Shown: positions 51,790 through 61,234, numbered from the stretch's first letter. The stretch: 64,000 nt of DNA from Sphingomonas sp. DG1-23 (GCF_030730875.1 NZ_JAVAMA010000014.1:1-64000), one strand, 5' to 3'. A program made the numbers and translations. The notes: generated from the letters alone by a model not told the origin.

Positions 51790-53052
51790 ATGACCGACGC
51801 GATCCAGACCGCCGACGCGCTGCCCGAGAACCCGCCGGCCGTCGCCCCCGAGCGGGATCTGATGAGCAAGTTCGACGGGCTCATCGCCGAGCGCCAGGCT
51901 TTGCTCGACAGCGGCGTCACCGATCCCTTCGCGATCGTGATGGACGAAGTGAAGTCGCCGACCGAGGCGGTGATCAAGGGCAAGGAGACGATCCTGCTCG
52001 GCACCTATAACTATATGGGCATGACCTTCGACCCGGACGTGATCCAGGCCGGCAAGGACGCGCTCGACCAGTTCGGCTCGGGCACCAATGGCAGCCGGAT
52101 GCTCAACGGCACGTTCCGCGACCATATGGAAGTCGAGGAAGCGCTGCGCGAATTCTACGGCACCACCGGCGCGATCGTCTTCTCGACCGGGTATATGGCC
52201 AATCTGGGCATGATCTCGACGCTGGCGGGGAAGGGCGAGTACGTCATCCTCGACGCCGACAGCCATGCCTCGATCTATGACGGCTGCAAGCAGGGCTATG
52301 CCGAGATCGTCCGCTTCCGTCACAACAGCGTCGAGGATCTCGACAAGAGATTGGGCCGGTTGCCGAAGGAGGCGGGTAAACTGGTGGTGCTTGAGGGCGT
52401 TTATTCGATGCTCGGCGATGTTGCGCCGCTCAAGGAAATGGTCGCGGTCGCCAAGAAGCACGGGGCGATGGTGCTCAGCGACGAAGCGCATTCGATGGGC
52501 TTTTATGGCCCCAATGGCCGCGGCGTCTACGAAGCCCAGGGCTGCGAAGGCGATGTCGACTTCATCGTCGGCACCTTCTCCAAATCGGTCGGCACCGTCG
52601 GCGGCTTCTGCGTGTCGAACCATCCCAAGTTCGAGGCGATCCGGCTGGCGTGCCGCCCCTATATCTTCACTGCGTCGCTGCCGCCTTCGGTCGTCGCCAC
52701 CGCGGCGGCCTCGATCCGCAAATTGCGGTTCGCACACAACAAGCGCCAGCATCTGTGGGAAAATGCCCGCACGCTGCACGCCGGGCTCAGGCAAATGGGC
52801 TTCAAGCTCGGCACCGAGGCGCCGGACAGCGCGATCATCGCCGTAATCCTCGAGGATCAGGAACAGGCGGTGATGATGTGGCAGGCGCTGCTCGACGGCG
52901 GACTCTATGTCAATATGGCGCGTCCGCCCGCGACGCCGGCGGGTACCTATCTGTTGCGCTGCTCGCTTTGCGCCGAGCACAGCAGCGAACAGGTGGAACG
53001 AATCTTGAAAATGTTCCATGTCGCGGGCCGAAGCGTGGGCGTGATAAGCTGA
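51790..53052 (+). CDS. spt: Serine palmitoyltransferase (soluble, bacterial type)
   Basis: The enzyme condenses L-serine with a C16 acyl group to 3-ketosphinganine, the first committed step of sphingolipid synthesis, using pyridoxal phosphate. The 420-residue protein has the alpha-oxoamine synthase features GSGTNGSRMLNGTFRDHMEV near residue 96-115 and VLSDEAHSMGFYG near 229. The Lys-containing GTFSKSVGTVGGFCVSN near 261-277 forms the cofactor aldimine. Length matches the Sphingomonas enzyme. It follows its acp by 1 bp. This pair is the main reason for assigning the window to Sphingomonadaceae. Ceramide synthase and the reductase are not in the window. Confidence 0.96.
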   Translation: MTDAIQTADALPENPPAVAPERDLMSKFDGLIAERQALLDSGVTDPFAIVMDEVKSPTEAVIKGKETILLGTYNYMGMTFDPDVIQAGKDALDQFGSGTNGSRMLNGTFRDHMEVEEALREFYGTTGAIVFSTGYMANLGMISTLAGKGEYVILDADSHASIYDGCKQGYAEIVRFRHNSVEDLDKRLGRLPKEAGKLVVLEGVYSMLGDVAPLKEMVAVAKKHGAMVLSDEAHSMGFYGPNGRGVYEAQGCEGDVDFIVGTFSKSVGTVGGFCVSNHPKFEAIRLACRPYIFTASLPPSVVATAAASIRKLRFAHNKRQHLWENARTLHAGLRQMGFKLGTEAPDSAIIAVILEDQEQAVMMWQALLDGGLYVNMARPPATPAGTYLLRCSLCAEHSSEQVERILKMFHVAGRSVGVIS

Positions 53053-53103
53053 GCCGAGAGGATTAGCTTCCTTCCACGGCAAAGCCTCCCTAAATTCAAA
53101 TAT

Positions 53104-55080
53104 ATGAGTGAGGGGCAGGGTATTGCGCTGGAGCGCGTTCGTCGTGTGACGAATTGGCGGATCCTGCTGCTGGGGCTGCTGGCGCTGCTCGGCGTCGGCG
53201 TGCTTGCAGCGATCATCGTGCTCCAGCAACGCACCGAGCAGGAGCGCGACCGCGCCGTCGCCCGGCAGCAGCACACGTTCGAAGTCGTGATCCGCGCGAA
53301 CCAGCTATCGGGTGCGATCTCGGCCGCCGAAGCCGCGCTCGGACGCTATGTCGTCAGTGCCGACAGGACCTTGGGACAGCAATATTCGGAGCAATGGGCG
53401 CGCGCCGCCGAGCAGCTCACCCGGCTCCAGCAACTCACCCGCGACAGCCCGCGGCAACAAGTGCAGATCGCCCAGCTGCGGCGGGCATTCGAGGCGCGCG
53501 GTCAGGAGTTGGCCGAGACCGCGCTCTATTCGACCTACAAGCGCCATAACGATGCGTGGGGCAGCTATTACCGCGTGCGGCAGAGCCCGGCGCGGCAGAA
53601 TGTCGAGGCGATGCTCACGCGTGTCGTCGATTCCGAGCGCGTGCTGCTGCGCGACCGGACGCGCGCCGCGGGCGATCTGATCGGCAATTCGAGCTTCGCC
53701 TCGCGGATCCTCACCCTGTTCGGCGTGATGATCGTGGTTGGTGCGGTGCTGCTGGGCTGGCTGGCGATTGCTGCGGAAGGCGAACGCGCCGCTGCCGATG
53801 CCGAGGCGACCGCGCAACGCGAGCGCGCCGCCGAGCTCCAGCTCGCCGTCGACGCCGCGACCGCCGATCTGCGTGCCGAGGCGCATGAGCGCGCGCAGGC
53901 CGAGGCGCAGCTCCGCCAGGTCCAGAAGATGGAGGCGGTCGGTCAGCTGACCGGCGGGATCGCACATGATTTCAACAATATGCTGGCGGTCGTTCTGGGC
54001 GGGCTCGAACTCGCCAAGCGGCATTTGCACAATGGCGGGCCCGACGCGCAGCAGCATATCGAAAATGCCATGGAAGGCGCGAACCGCGCCGCGGCGTTGA
54101 CCCGGCGGCTGCTCGCTTTCTCGCGCTCCGAGCCGTTGCTCCCCGAAGCGGTGGAGGCGGGCGGGCTGATCGCCGGCATGTCCGACCTGCTCGACCGGAC
54201 ATTGGGCGACACGATCAAGGTCAAGACCCGCGATGCGGGCGCCGGCTGGACGGTATGGGTCGATCGCCACCAGCTCGAAAATGCCCTGCTCAACCTCGCG
54301 GTCAACGCGCGTGACGCGATGGACGGGCGCGGGACGCTGACGATCGCCACCGGCGGCAGCACGCTCGCCGACCAGGAGGTCGGTGAATGCCCTGCCGGTG
54401 ACTATGTCACGATCAGCGTGGTCGACACCGGCTGCGGCATGGCCCCCGAAGTCGCCGATCGTGTTTTCGAGCCCTTCTTCACCACCAAGCCGGTAGGCAA
54501 GGGCACCGGACTCGGCCTCAGCCAGATCTTTGGATTTGTCCGCCAATCGGGCGGCGAGATCACGATCGACACCGCGCCGGGCAAGGGTACGACGGTGAAG
54601 CTGTATCTGCCGCGCCACATCGGCGAGCCCGCGAGCGCGGCGGCGGACGCGCCGGTGCCGATCGCCGCCGTGGCGGAGGAGCCGATCGCCGTGTGCGCCT
54701 TCGACATCCTCGTCGTCGAGGATGATCCGCGCGTGCTCGGAGCCACTGTGGGTGCGTTGAACGAGCTCGGGCATCGGGTGACGTCTTGCCCCGATCCGCT
54801 GGCGGCGCCCGATGCGGTCGCGAAGATGCCGGCGCTCGACCTGATCATCTCCGACGTGCTGATGCCTGGCCAGACCGGTCCCGAGATGATTGCCGGGCTG
54901 GGCGAGCGACTGGACGGCGTCGCGGTGCTGTTCGTCACCGGATTTGCGGGCGAGGCCGACCCCGAATTGTTCGGCGGACGCGCGGTGCTGCGCAAGCCGT
55001 TCACCATGGCGTCGCTGGCGCGCGCGGTGAGCGAGGCGGTGGAATATGAAGCGCGGCGGGCGGCGCAGCAGGCGGCGTAG
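53104..55080 (+). CDS. Hybrid sensor histidine kinase with receiver domain
   Basis: The 658-residue membrane protein has helix 1 (residues 18-40). A periplasmic CHASE3-like helical sensor follows at about 40-200, and helix 2 at about 203-222. A coiled-coil leads into the H-box GQLTGGIAHDFNNMLAVVLG near residue 278-297, and the ATPase domain has NLAVNARDAMDG (N box), DTGCGMAP and GKGTGLGLSQIFGFVRQSGG. A receiver domain starts near 535 (FDILVVEDDPRVL), with the phospho-acceptor Asp in LIISDVLMPGQTGPEM. It lies 51 bp after spt and might respond to envelope or lipid state, but the signal and the partner regulator are unknown. Confidence 0.92.
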   Translation: MSEGQGIALERVRRVTNWRILLLGLLALLGVGVLAAIIVLQQRTEQERDRAVARQQHTFEVVIRANQLSGAISAAEAALGRYVVSADRTLGQQYSEQWARAAEQLTRLQQLTRDSPRQQVQIAQLRRAFEARGQELAETALYSTYKRHNDAWGSYYRVRQSPARQNVEAMLTRVVDSERVLLRDRTRAAGDLIGNSSFASRILTLFGVMIVVGAVLLGWLAIAAEGERAAADAEATAQRERAAELQLAVDAATADLRAEAHERAQAEAQLRQVQKMEAVGQLTGGIAHDFNNMLAVVLGGLELAKRHLHNGGPDAQQHIENAMEGANRAAALTRRLLAFSRSEPLLPEAVEAGGLIAGMSDLLDRTLGDTIKVKTRDAGAGWTVWVDRHQLENALLNLAVNARDAMDGRGTLTIATGGSTLADQEVGECPAGDYVTISVVDTGCGMAPEVADRVFEPFFTTKPVGKGTGLGLSQIFGFVRQSGGEITIDTAPGKGTTVKLYLPRHIGEPASAAADAPVPIAAVAEEPIAVCAFDILVVEDDPRVLGATVGALNELGHRVTSCPDPLAAPDAVAKMPALDLIISDVLMPGQTGPEMIAGLGERLDGVAVLFVTGFAGEADPELFGGRAVLRKPFTMASLARAVSEAVEYEARRAAQQAA

Positions 55081-55083
55081 GGC

Positions 55084-55668
55084 CTAGCCCTGATGGGCGA
55101 CCGAATGGCGGAGTTGGGCGATCGCGATCTCGCGGGCGCGTTCGCGCGGGAGATCGAGCGCGCGCGCCATCGGACCTCCGAGCAGTGCGTCGCCCAGTGC
55201 CATCAGAGTGAGCTGAAGCGTCTCTTCGCGGAGCAATTGCGCGTCCATCGCGTCGGTGCTGATCTCGTCGACCAGACGGTGGATCGCCTCGAGGATCGGG
55301 TCGAGCGCGTCCTCGTTGCCGTTGAGGATCATCCAGCTCGCCAGTGCGCCGGCACCGCCCCTGCCGAAGGCGTCGAACGTCAGGTCTACGACTTCCCGCG
55401 GATCATGATCGTCGCCGCGCGCGCGCACCACCGCTGCGACGATCTTGGCCGAGACGCTGTCGGCGATGCTCGCGGCGAGCGCCTTCTGCAGCCCCGCCGC
55501 CGAGCCGAAATGATGGAGCAGATTGGCATGGGTGCGGCCGATCCGCGCCGCGACTGCCTTCAGCGTGACGGCTTGCGGGCCGGATTCGAGCAGCAGCGCA
55601 CGCGCCGCCTCGAGCGCGGCGTCGCGCGATTCTTCGGGAGACAGACGCTTGCGTGCACTGGATGCCAT
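55084..55668 (-). CDS. TetR-family transcriptional regulator
   Basis: The 194-residue protein has the TetR N-terminal helix-turn-helix, VTLKAVAARIGRTHANLLHH near residues 34-53, ending in the typical H-F-G-S. The ligand-binding domain is all helical. Neither a motif for a specific ligand nor an obvious target gene is visible. It ends 4 bp from the histidine kinase stop on the opposite strand. Its own upstream interval (55669-55799) is the candidate control region. Confidence 0.88.
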   Translation of the reverse strand: MASSARKRLSPEESRDAALEAARALLLESGPQAVTLKAVAARIGRTHANLLHHFGSAAGLQKALAASIADSVSAKIVAAVVRARGDDHDPREVVDLTFDAFGRGGAGALASWMILNGNEDALDPILEAIHRLVDEISTDAMDAQLLREETLQLTLMALGDALLGGPMARALDLPRERAREIAIAQLRHSVAHQG

Positions 55669-55799
55669 CGACGGAAATTTACTCTTGCCCCGGGGATTTC
55701 CGGCTTAGGCGACCAGGCACGACGGCGAAAGCGCGGAATGCATTGGGCTTTCCGCGATCGGGACGGCGATTGGGGGAGGCATTGGCGGCGCGGCCGAAG

Positions 55800-56357
55800 T
55801 CACGCCGCCATGCGGGCTCGCGGATCATGGTCGACCGTGCCGGTATCGGCGAGGTCGATCTCGAAGCGCGCCGAAGCCACGGTTGTGCCACGGCCGCGCG
55901 AATAGACTTGCGTCACCCGGCCGGTGGGGCGGAAGCCGAGCTTGCGCAACACGCGTCCCGAAGCAGGATTGTCAAGGAAATGCCCCGCGACGACGCGCCG
56001 GATTCCCATCGCGCAGGCGGCGCGGAGCACCGCGGCGCCCGCCTCGGTCGCGAGGCCGCGGCCCCAGGCATCGGGGGTGATCCAATAGCCGAACTCGTTG
56101 GCTTCCTTTTCGAACGGGCCGATGCCGATGCCGCCGACCAGCCGCAGCGCGCCCTGGCCGTGCTCGAAGATCAGGAAGCGCGGCTCGGCCGAGCCGTCAA
56201 AGCCCGCGGCGAAGCTCTCCGCCGCCTCGATCGTATAGGGCCATGGCGCGCGCGCGAGATTGCGCACCACGCATTCATGCCCGATCGCGCGGGCGAGCTC
56301 GGCGGCATCCTCGCGCCAGCCGGGCCGTAACGTCAGTCTTTGCGTACGCACGAACAT
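55800..56357 (-). CDS. GNAT-family N-acetyltransferase
   Basis: The 185-residue protein has the RimJ/RimL-type GNAT pattern: RTQRLTLRPGWREDAAELAR at residues 3-22, GIGIGPFEKEANEFGYWITP near 78-97 and WGRGLATEAGAAVLRAACAM near 100-119 (acetyl-CoA loop). NPASGRVLRKLGFRPTGRVT lies near 138-157. Length is normal. I chose ATG 56357, six bases after the end of GAGGAG; the ATG at 56363 directly abuts that site. Substrate is unknown. Confidence 0.9.
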   Translation of the reverse strand: MFVRTQRLTLRPGWREDAAELARAIGHECVVRNLARAPWPYTIEAAESFAAGFDGSAEPRFLIFEHGQGALRLVGGIGIGPFEKEANEFGYWITPDAWGRGLATEAGAAVLRAACAMGIRRVVAGHFLDNPASGRVLRKLGFRPTGRVTQVYSRGRGTTVASARFEIDLADTGTVDHDPRARMAA

Positions 56358-56435
56358 GACCATCTCCTCGGTCTTGCGGTGCCCCTGACGCGTCACTGTG
56401 ACAGCCAGTTTGCAACCGCATTTCGAGGGAGCAAT

Positions 56436-56469
56436 AAAAAAGGGAGCCGGGGTGACCCGTCTCCCTTTT
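56436..56469 (-). terminator. Rho-independent terminator after rplU-rpmA
   Basis: On the minus strand AAAAGGGAG and CTCCCTTTT pair around an inner stem-loop (ACGGGTCACCCCGG) and are followed by a T run. It lies 62 bp past the rpmA stop. Confidence 0.85.
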
Positions 56470-56530
56470 CAGCTGGTCCGTTCGCCGGACCCGGGTCACC
56501 CTGGTGGGCAACCCGTCCGGTTACCCGATG

Positions 56531-56800
56531 TTATTCGGCAGCTTCCGCAATCATGTCTACCGAGCAGAATTTGCGGCCGAGCTTGCCGACCTTGAACGAC
56601 ACGCGGCCGTCGGTAAGCGCGAAAAGGGTATGGTCCTTGCCCATGCCCACGTTCACGCCCGGATAAATCTTGGTGCCGCGCTGGCGCACGATGATGTTGC
56701 CCGCGACCACGGCTTCGCTGCCGAACTTCTTGACGCCGAGACGACGGCCTGCCGAATCGCGACCGTTGCGCGAAGAGCCGCCTGCTTTCTTATGTGCCAT
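56531..56800 (-). CDS. rpmA: 50S ribosomal protein L27
   Basis: L27 lines the peptidyl-transferase centre. The 89-residue protein begins MAHKKAGGSSRNGRDSAGRR with the diagnostic GVKKFGSEAVVAGNIIVRQR segment and GKDHTLFALTDGRVSF. Length is normal, and its start lies 24 bp after the rplU stop in the same transcript. Confidence 0.98.
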   Translation of the reverse strand: MAHKKAGGSSRNGRDSAGRRLGVKKFGSEAVVAGNIIVRQRGTKIYPGVNVGMGKDHTLFALTDGRVSFKVGKLGRKFCSVDMIAEAAE

Positions 56801-56824
56801 TTTGCGTTACTCCTCGTATTTCGC

Positions 56825-57205
56825 TTACGCTTCCGCGGCCGGGGCTTCTGCCTCGGCGGGAGCTGCGGCCTTCTTCGCCTTGGGCGCGGCCTTCTTCTTC
56901 TCTTCCTGTGCACCGATCGCGGTGATCTTCAGGATGGTGTGATTCTGGCGATGGCCGTTCTTGCGGCGATAATTGTGCCGGCGGCGCTTCTTGAAGACGA
57001 TGACCTTCTCGCCTTTCGCCTGCGCGACGATCTCGGCCGAAACGGTCAGGCCGTCGGTGGCCTTGAGCTCGCTGCCCTCGCCGGCGAGCAGAACGTCGCC
57101 CAGCGTGACCGTCGAACCGGCCTCTCCGTCGAGCTTCTCGACGACGATCTTGTCTCCGGCGGCAACGCGATACTGCTTGCCGCCTGTGCGCACGATAGCG
57201 AACAT
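56825..57205 (-). CDS. rplU: 50S ribosomal protein L21
   Basis: L21 binds 23S rRNA domain II. The 126-residue protein starts MFAIVRTGGKQYRVAAGDKI and has KRRRHNYRRKNGHRQNHTIL near 74-93. The C-terminal extension of about 22 residues is rich in Ala, Lys and Glu, as is common in Sphingomonadaceae. It is first in the rplU-rpmA unit and has a clear promoter. obgE, often next to these genes, is not present here. Confidence 0.97.
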   Translation of the reverse strand: MFAIVRTGGKQYRVAAGDKIVVEKLDGEAGSTVTLGDVLLAGEGSELKATDGLTVSAEIVAQAKGEKVIVFKKRRRHNYRRKNGHRQNHTILKITAIGAQEEKKKAAPKAKKAAAPAEAEAPAAEA

Positions 57206-57268
57206 GGCGATGTCTCAACCTGTAAAAGCTTGTGCCCGCCGAGGATTACCCCGGCAGGAGGAAGGGCG

Positions 57269-57297
57269 CAGCTAAGGGAGGACGTGCCGGAAGTCAA
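57269..57297 (-). promoter_or_regulatory. Predicted sigma-70-type promoter of rplU-rpmA
   Basis: On the minus strand TTGACT (57297-57292) is followed, after a 17-bp spacer, by TAGCTG (57274-57269), 64 bp before the rplU start. It resembles the rplJ promoter (TTGACT at -35) in this window. Confidence 0.5.
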
Positions 57298-57467
57298 CCG
57301 TCTGTACGTGGGATTGTTGACATTTTGGCGGCAGGCGGCCCCGCCACCGGGCGACAAGAAAATCTATACCGATCCGGAGGAGGTTTCGGCTTCGTTCCGG
57401 TCTCTTTCGGGGCCATGCTACGGAAATCAGGGCAGGATGTGCCTGAGGCTTCCAGGAGAGCAAGCCC

Positions 57468-60053
57468 ATGTTTACCCGTATTTCCCCGTTTCTCGCCGGC
57501 ATTTCGCTGATCGCCTTCGCAACTTCGGCCGCCGCACAGACCGTCGACCCGGTTCCGGCCGCCGAAGAAACCAGCGGCGAGGACATCGTCGTGACCGGCT
57601 CGCGCGTCGCCGAACGCAGCGTCGCCGACAGTCCGGTTCCGGTCGACGTGATCGGCGGCGAAGCGCTGACCCGATCGGGCGCCACCGAGACCAATCGCGT
57701 ACTGCGCGATCTCGTCCCCTCGTTCAACTTCCCCCAGCCCTCGCTGGTCGACGGTACCGATTCGCAGCGTCCTGCGACCTTGCGCGGCCTCGCCCCCGAT
57801 CAGGTGCTGGTGCTGGTCAACGGCAAGCGCCGGCATCAGTCGGCCTTGCTCAACCTCAACGGGTCGGTCGGGCGCGGCTCCTCTGCAGTGGACCTCAACG
57901 AAATTCCCGCGATCGCGATCGACCGGGTCGAGATCCTGCGCGATGGCGCGTCGTCGCTGTACGGCTCGGACGCGATCGCTGGGGTGATCAACCTCCAGCT
58001 GCGCCGCAGTGAAGGCGTGCGCGCGAGCGTCACCTATGGCAAGTATCTGACCTCGATGGACGGGGTCTCCGACGTGACCGGCGTCGCCAATAGCGGCGGC
58101 ATCCCGACCGTGCTGACGCCCGGCGGCGGGGCCAACGACATCCTCCAGCTCAACACCGGCGGGGATCGCGACCGGCACGACGGCGACACGCTGACTCTGG
58201 CGACCAATTTCGGTTTGCCGGTAGGTGCCGGCGGCTATCTCAACCTCACCGCCCAGTTCCGCGACCGCGATCCGACCAACCGCTCGGGCGCCGATCCGCG
58301 CCGGCAATATCTGAGCGTCGGCGATCCGCGCGAGCTGTCGATCGACCGCTTCACCCACCGTTACGGCGACGGCGAGGCGATCGACTATAACCTCTTCGCC
58401 AATGCCGGCTACGAGCTGGGCGGCGGCTTCGAACTTTATGCGTTCGGCAGCTACGGCATTCGCGACGCATCGGGCGGGGGCTTTTATCGCCGCGCGAACG
58501 ACGTGCGTAATCGCGACTGGTCGGCGTCGACGACCAGCTTCGTGCCGATCTATGCGGACGGTTACCTTCCCTATATCGCCACGCAGGTCGAGGACGTATC
58601 GGGCGCGGTGGGCATCCGCGGCGATATCGGAGGGTTCACCGGCGATCTGTCGGTGGTCTATGGCTCCAACCAGCTCGACTATAAAGTGACCAACAGCGTC
58701 AACGTCTCGCTCGGCGCGGCGAACAGCCCGCGCAGCTTCAATGCGGGCGGGCTGCGGGCGGGGCAGACGGTGGTCAACCTCGACCTCTCCCGGAAATTCG
58801 ACTTTGCCGGGCTGCAATCGTTCGGAATCGCGTTCGGCGGCGAATATCGCAACGAGAATTACAAGATCGTCGCGGGCGACGTCGCCAGCTACATCAACGG
58901 GCCGTTCTCGGCGGCGCCGTTCAACGCGGCGGGCGGGTCGCAGGTGTTTCCGGGCTTCCGGCCGAACAATGCCACCGACGTGTCGCGCAGCAGCTGGGCG
59001 GGCTATGCCGAGGCCGACGCCGATGTGACCGATTTCTTTTCGGTCCAGCTCGCCGGGCGCTACGAGCATTATTCCGACTTCGGCGATACGTGGAACGGCA
59101 AGATCGCCGCACGGCTCGAACCGGTGGAGGGAATCGCGATCCGCGGCTCGGCCTCGACCGGGTTCCGCGCGCCGAGCCTCGCCCAGCAATATTTCACGGC
59201 GACCTCGACCGTGTTCACCGGCGGCAATCTGATCGAGACCGGCACCTTCGCGGTCTCCGATCCGGTATCGCGGGCGCTCGGCGCGAAAGATCTGGAGGCT
59301 GAGAAATCGACCAATCTCGGCGCCGGCGTGGTGTTCTCGCTGGTGCCGGGGCTCACCGTCACCGCCGACTATTACAACATCAAGATTCGCGACCGGGTGG
59401 TGCTGAGCGAATCGCTGAGCGGGGCGGCGGTGGTCGCGTTGCTCACCGGGGCGGGGATCACCAACGCGACTTCGGCGCGCTTCTTCGTCAATGGGGTCGA
59501 CACGCGGACGCAGGGCGTCGACGTGGTCGCGACCTACAAGGTGCCCGAATTCGGCGCGGGGCGCTTCACGTTGTCGGCGGGGTATAACCACAACCAGACC
59601 AAAATCACCGATCGCGCGTCCTTGCCGTCGCTGCCCGGGCTGATCGTGTTCGGCCGCTCCGAATCGCTGCGCCTCACGGACGGCCAGCCGCGCGACAAGA
59701 TCAATGCGTCGGTCGATTGGGATCTTGATCCGGTCGGGCTGACCGTGCGCACCAACCGCTATGGCCGGGTGCTTTCGACCGGCAGCTCGACCGATCTGGC
59801 GATCCCGGCGGGGCAGGGCGTCGCCGATTATTGGCTCGAGCCCAAATGGATCACCGACGTCGAGTTGCGCTTCGAGGCGCTGCCCGGCGTGTCGCTCGCG
59901 GTGGGCGCGGACAATGTGTTCGACGTCTATCCGACCAAGGCGCCGGCGGGCGGCGTTTACGGCAACAACAATTATTTCCTGCCGTATTCGTCCTTCTCGC
60001 CGTTCGGGTTCAACGGGCGCTTCGTCTATTCGCGGATCGCATTCGACTTCTGA
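57468..60053 (+). CDS. TonB-dependent outer membrane receptor
   Basis: The 861-residue protein has a signal peptide (MFTRISPFLAGISLIAFATSAAAQ), a TonB-box-like EDIVVTGSRVAERSV near residue 38, and a plug with TNRVLRDLVPSFNF and RGLAPDQVLVLVNGKRRHQS near 107-126. The segment VEILRDGASSLYGSDAIAGV near 157-176 follows, and the barrel ends in an aromatic residue (SRIAFDF). Its plug differs clearly from that of the 10.6-kb receptor; the NGKRRHQSAL wording is common in Sphingomonas receptors that lack a dedicated enzyme neighbour. It stands alone, so the ligand is unknown. A candidate hairpin lies after the stop. Confidence 0.93.
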   Translation: MFTRISPFLAGISLIAFATSAAAQTVDPVPAAEETSGEDIVVTGSRVAERSVADSPVPVDVIGGEALTRSGATETNRVLRDLVPSFNFPQPSLVDGTDSQRPATLRGLAPDQVLVLVNGKRRHQSALLNLNGSVGRGSSAVDLNEIPAIAIDRVEILRDGASSLYGSDAIAGVINLQLRRSEGVRASVTYGKYLTSMDGVSDVTGVANSGGIPTVLTPGGGANDILQLNTGGDRDRHDGDTLTLATNFGLPVGAGGYLNLTAQFRDRDPTNRSGADPRRQYLSVGDPRELSIDRFTHRYGDGEAIDYNLFANAGYELGGGFELYAFGSYGIRDASGGGFYRRANDVRNRDWSASTTSFVPIYADGYLPYIATQVEDVSGAVGIRGDIGGFTGDLSVVYGSNQLDYKVTNSVNVSLGAANSPRSFNAGGLRAGQTVVNLDLSRKFDFAGLQSFGIAFGGEYRNENYKIVAGDVASYINGPFSAAPFNAAGGSQVFPGFRPNNATDVSRSSWAGYAEADADVTDFFSVQLAGRYEHYSDFGDTWNGKIAARLEPVEGIAIRGSASTGFRAPSLAQQYFTATSTVFTGGNLIETGTFAVSDPVSRALGAKDLEAEKSTNLGAGVVFSLVPGLTVTADYYNIKIRDRVVLSESLSGAAVVALLTGAGITNATSARFFVNGVDTRTQGVDVVATYKVPEFGAGRFTLSAGYNHNQTKITDRASLPSLPGLIVFGRSESLRLTDGQPRDKINASVDWDLDPVGLTVRTNRYGRVLSTGSSTDLAIPAGQGVADYWLEPKWITDVELRFEALPGVSLAVGADNVFDVYPTKAPAGGVYGNNNYFLPYSSFSPFGFNGRFVYSRIAFDF

Positions 60054-60065
60054 GGCAGTAGTCGT

Positions 60066-60096
60066 AGCTCCCCTCTCTGACAGAGCGGGGAGTTGC
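60066..60096 (+). terminator. Weak terminator-like hairpin after the second TonB receptor
   Basis: AGCTCCCC and GGGGAGTT pair around a 13-nt loop shortly after the receptor stop. There is no T-run, so factor-independent termination is uncertain. Confidence 0.4.
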
Positions 60097-60113
60097 ACCG
60101 CATATTGACCTGC

Positions 60114-60186
60114 GCTCCTGCGAAAGCTGGAGCCGAGGATCACAAGCGATTCGTTCCGGGCTCTGGGCTCCTGCTTTCGCAGGAGC
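60114..60186. repeat. Long inverted repeat between the TonB receptor and hspQ
   Basis: GCTCCTGCGAAAGCTGGAGC (60114-60133) and GGCTCCTGCTTTCGCAGGAG (60166-60185) are near-perfect inverted copies separated by about 30 bp, able to form a large hairpin. It is non-coding and resembles REP-like dispersed elements of Sphingomonas, though it is longer and different in sequence from the others in the window. Confidence 0.7.
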
Positions 60187-60227
60187 ACAAGAATTGCTCG
60201 GTCGGCGCGAGTCCTGGCGATTTCGGC

Positions 60228-60608
60228 TCAGTGCCGGTGGTGCGGCTTCAGCTTGTAGCGGCCGCCGGCGTAGCGCTCGAACAGTCCGCTGATCGCCGGG
60301 TGATCGACGGGCTCGTCGGTGTCGTCGACGACGAGGTTCTGCTGACTGACATAGGCGATATAGCTCGATTCGGTGTTCTCGGCGAGCAGATGGTAGAAAG
60401 GCTGGTCCTTGCGCGGGCGGACGTCCTCGGGGATCGCCTCATACCATTCGTCCGAATTCGCGAAGACCGGATCGACGTCGAAGATCACGCCGCGAAAATC
60501 GAACAGCCGGTGGCGCACCACGTCGCCGATCGCGAAGCGGGCCGAGGAGACCGGCGGCATCGGGACGGAAGCTTCGAGGGGAAGGCTGGGCATTGGCGAC
60601 TGCGACAT
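60228..60608 (-). CDS. hspQ: Heat shock protein HspQ (YccV family)
   Basis: HspQ is a small regulator of Lon protease, once called hemimethylated-DNA-binding YccV. The 126-residue protein has ARFAIGDVVRHRLFDFRGVI near residues 23-42, PKDQPFYHLL-type DVRPRKDQPFYHLLAENTES near 62-81 and YVSQQNLVVDDTDEPVDHP. The N-terminal 20 residues are a variable extension. It is monocistronic. Confidence 0.92.
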   Translation of the reverse strand: MSQSPMPSLPLEASVPMPPVSSARFAIGDVVRHRLFDFRGVIFDVDPVFANSDEWYEAIPEDVRPRKDQPFYHLLAENTESSYIAYVSQQNLVVDDTDEPVDHPAISGLFERYAGGRYKLKPHHRH

Positions 60609-60743
60609 GCCAATAATTTAATGCATATGCTGCGCGGTACAAGCACTGCGCTTGCGGGGCTCGATTCATTGCGCTAATGGCCCGCCCTCATCGACCGGTG
60701 CCGGTGTCGGGAACCCCCGAAGATCGGCATCTTAAGACCTCGC

Positions 60744-60834
<91 letters not shown>

Positions 60835-61008
60835 GGCCTCCACAGGGGTCCGTACCGGGCCACCGGGATCACTTTTGCCTGAGAACCGACGCTTACCGAT
60901 CAGCTCGGCCACGGCCGTCCGTACCCGTCCCGCCCCGTTCCGGCAAATTCGAGGACTCAGCGTGGTACGTACAGTCGAAAAATCGTGGCACTTTTCAGGA
61001 GGCCTACA

Positions 61009-61234
61009 TTGCTCGCCGAAACAAAGGTTCGCGCTGCCCGGCCTCGGGCCAAATCCTGCAAACTGACCGACAGCAACCGGCTGTTCCTGCTCGTCACGCC
61101 CCCGGGGGCGGAAGCTCTGGCGGTGGAACCATCACTATGACGGGAAGCAGAAGAGCATGGCGTTCGGCGCCTGGCCGCTAGTCGCCCTCGTCGACGCGCG
61201 CGAAGCGGGGCGAGGCCTGCACCGCACTTTGTGA
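61009..61234 (+). pseudogene. Frameshifted remnant of a tRNA-targeting tyrosine integrase (P4 type)
   Basis: From TTG 61009, behind a perfect AGGAGG, the frame reads LAETKVRAARPRAKSCKLTD and then NRLFLLVTPPG, the DUF4102 Arm-binding N-terminus of P4-like integrases. Just after a run of five G at 61104-61108 it goes out of frame. From 61109 a second frame continues the same domain, RKLWRWNHHYDGKQKSMAFG then AWPLVALVDAREAGRGLHRT, to a stop at 61232. One extra base explains it. The core-binding and catalytic domains are missing, so the gene is dead. Such integrases insert into tRNA genes, and tRNA-Ser lies directly upstream. The rest of 60834-61008 and 61235-61412 shows no other gene. Confidence 0.82.

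Noticed and set aside
57294..60188. 964-residue open frame on the minus strand
   Set aside because: Antisense shadow of the second TonB receptor, with the same low-complexity composition.
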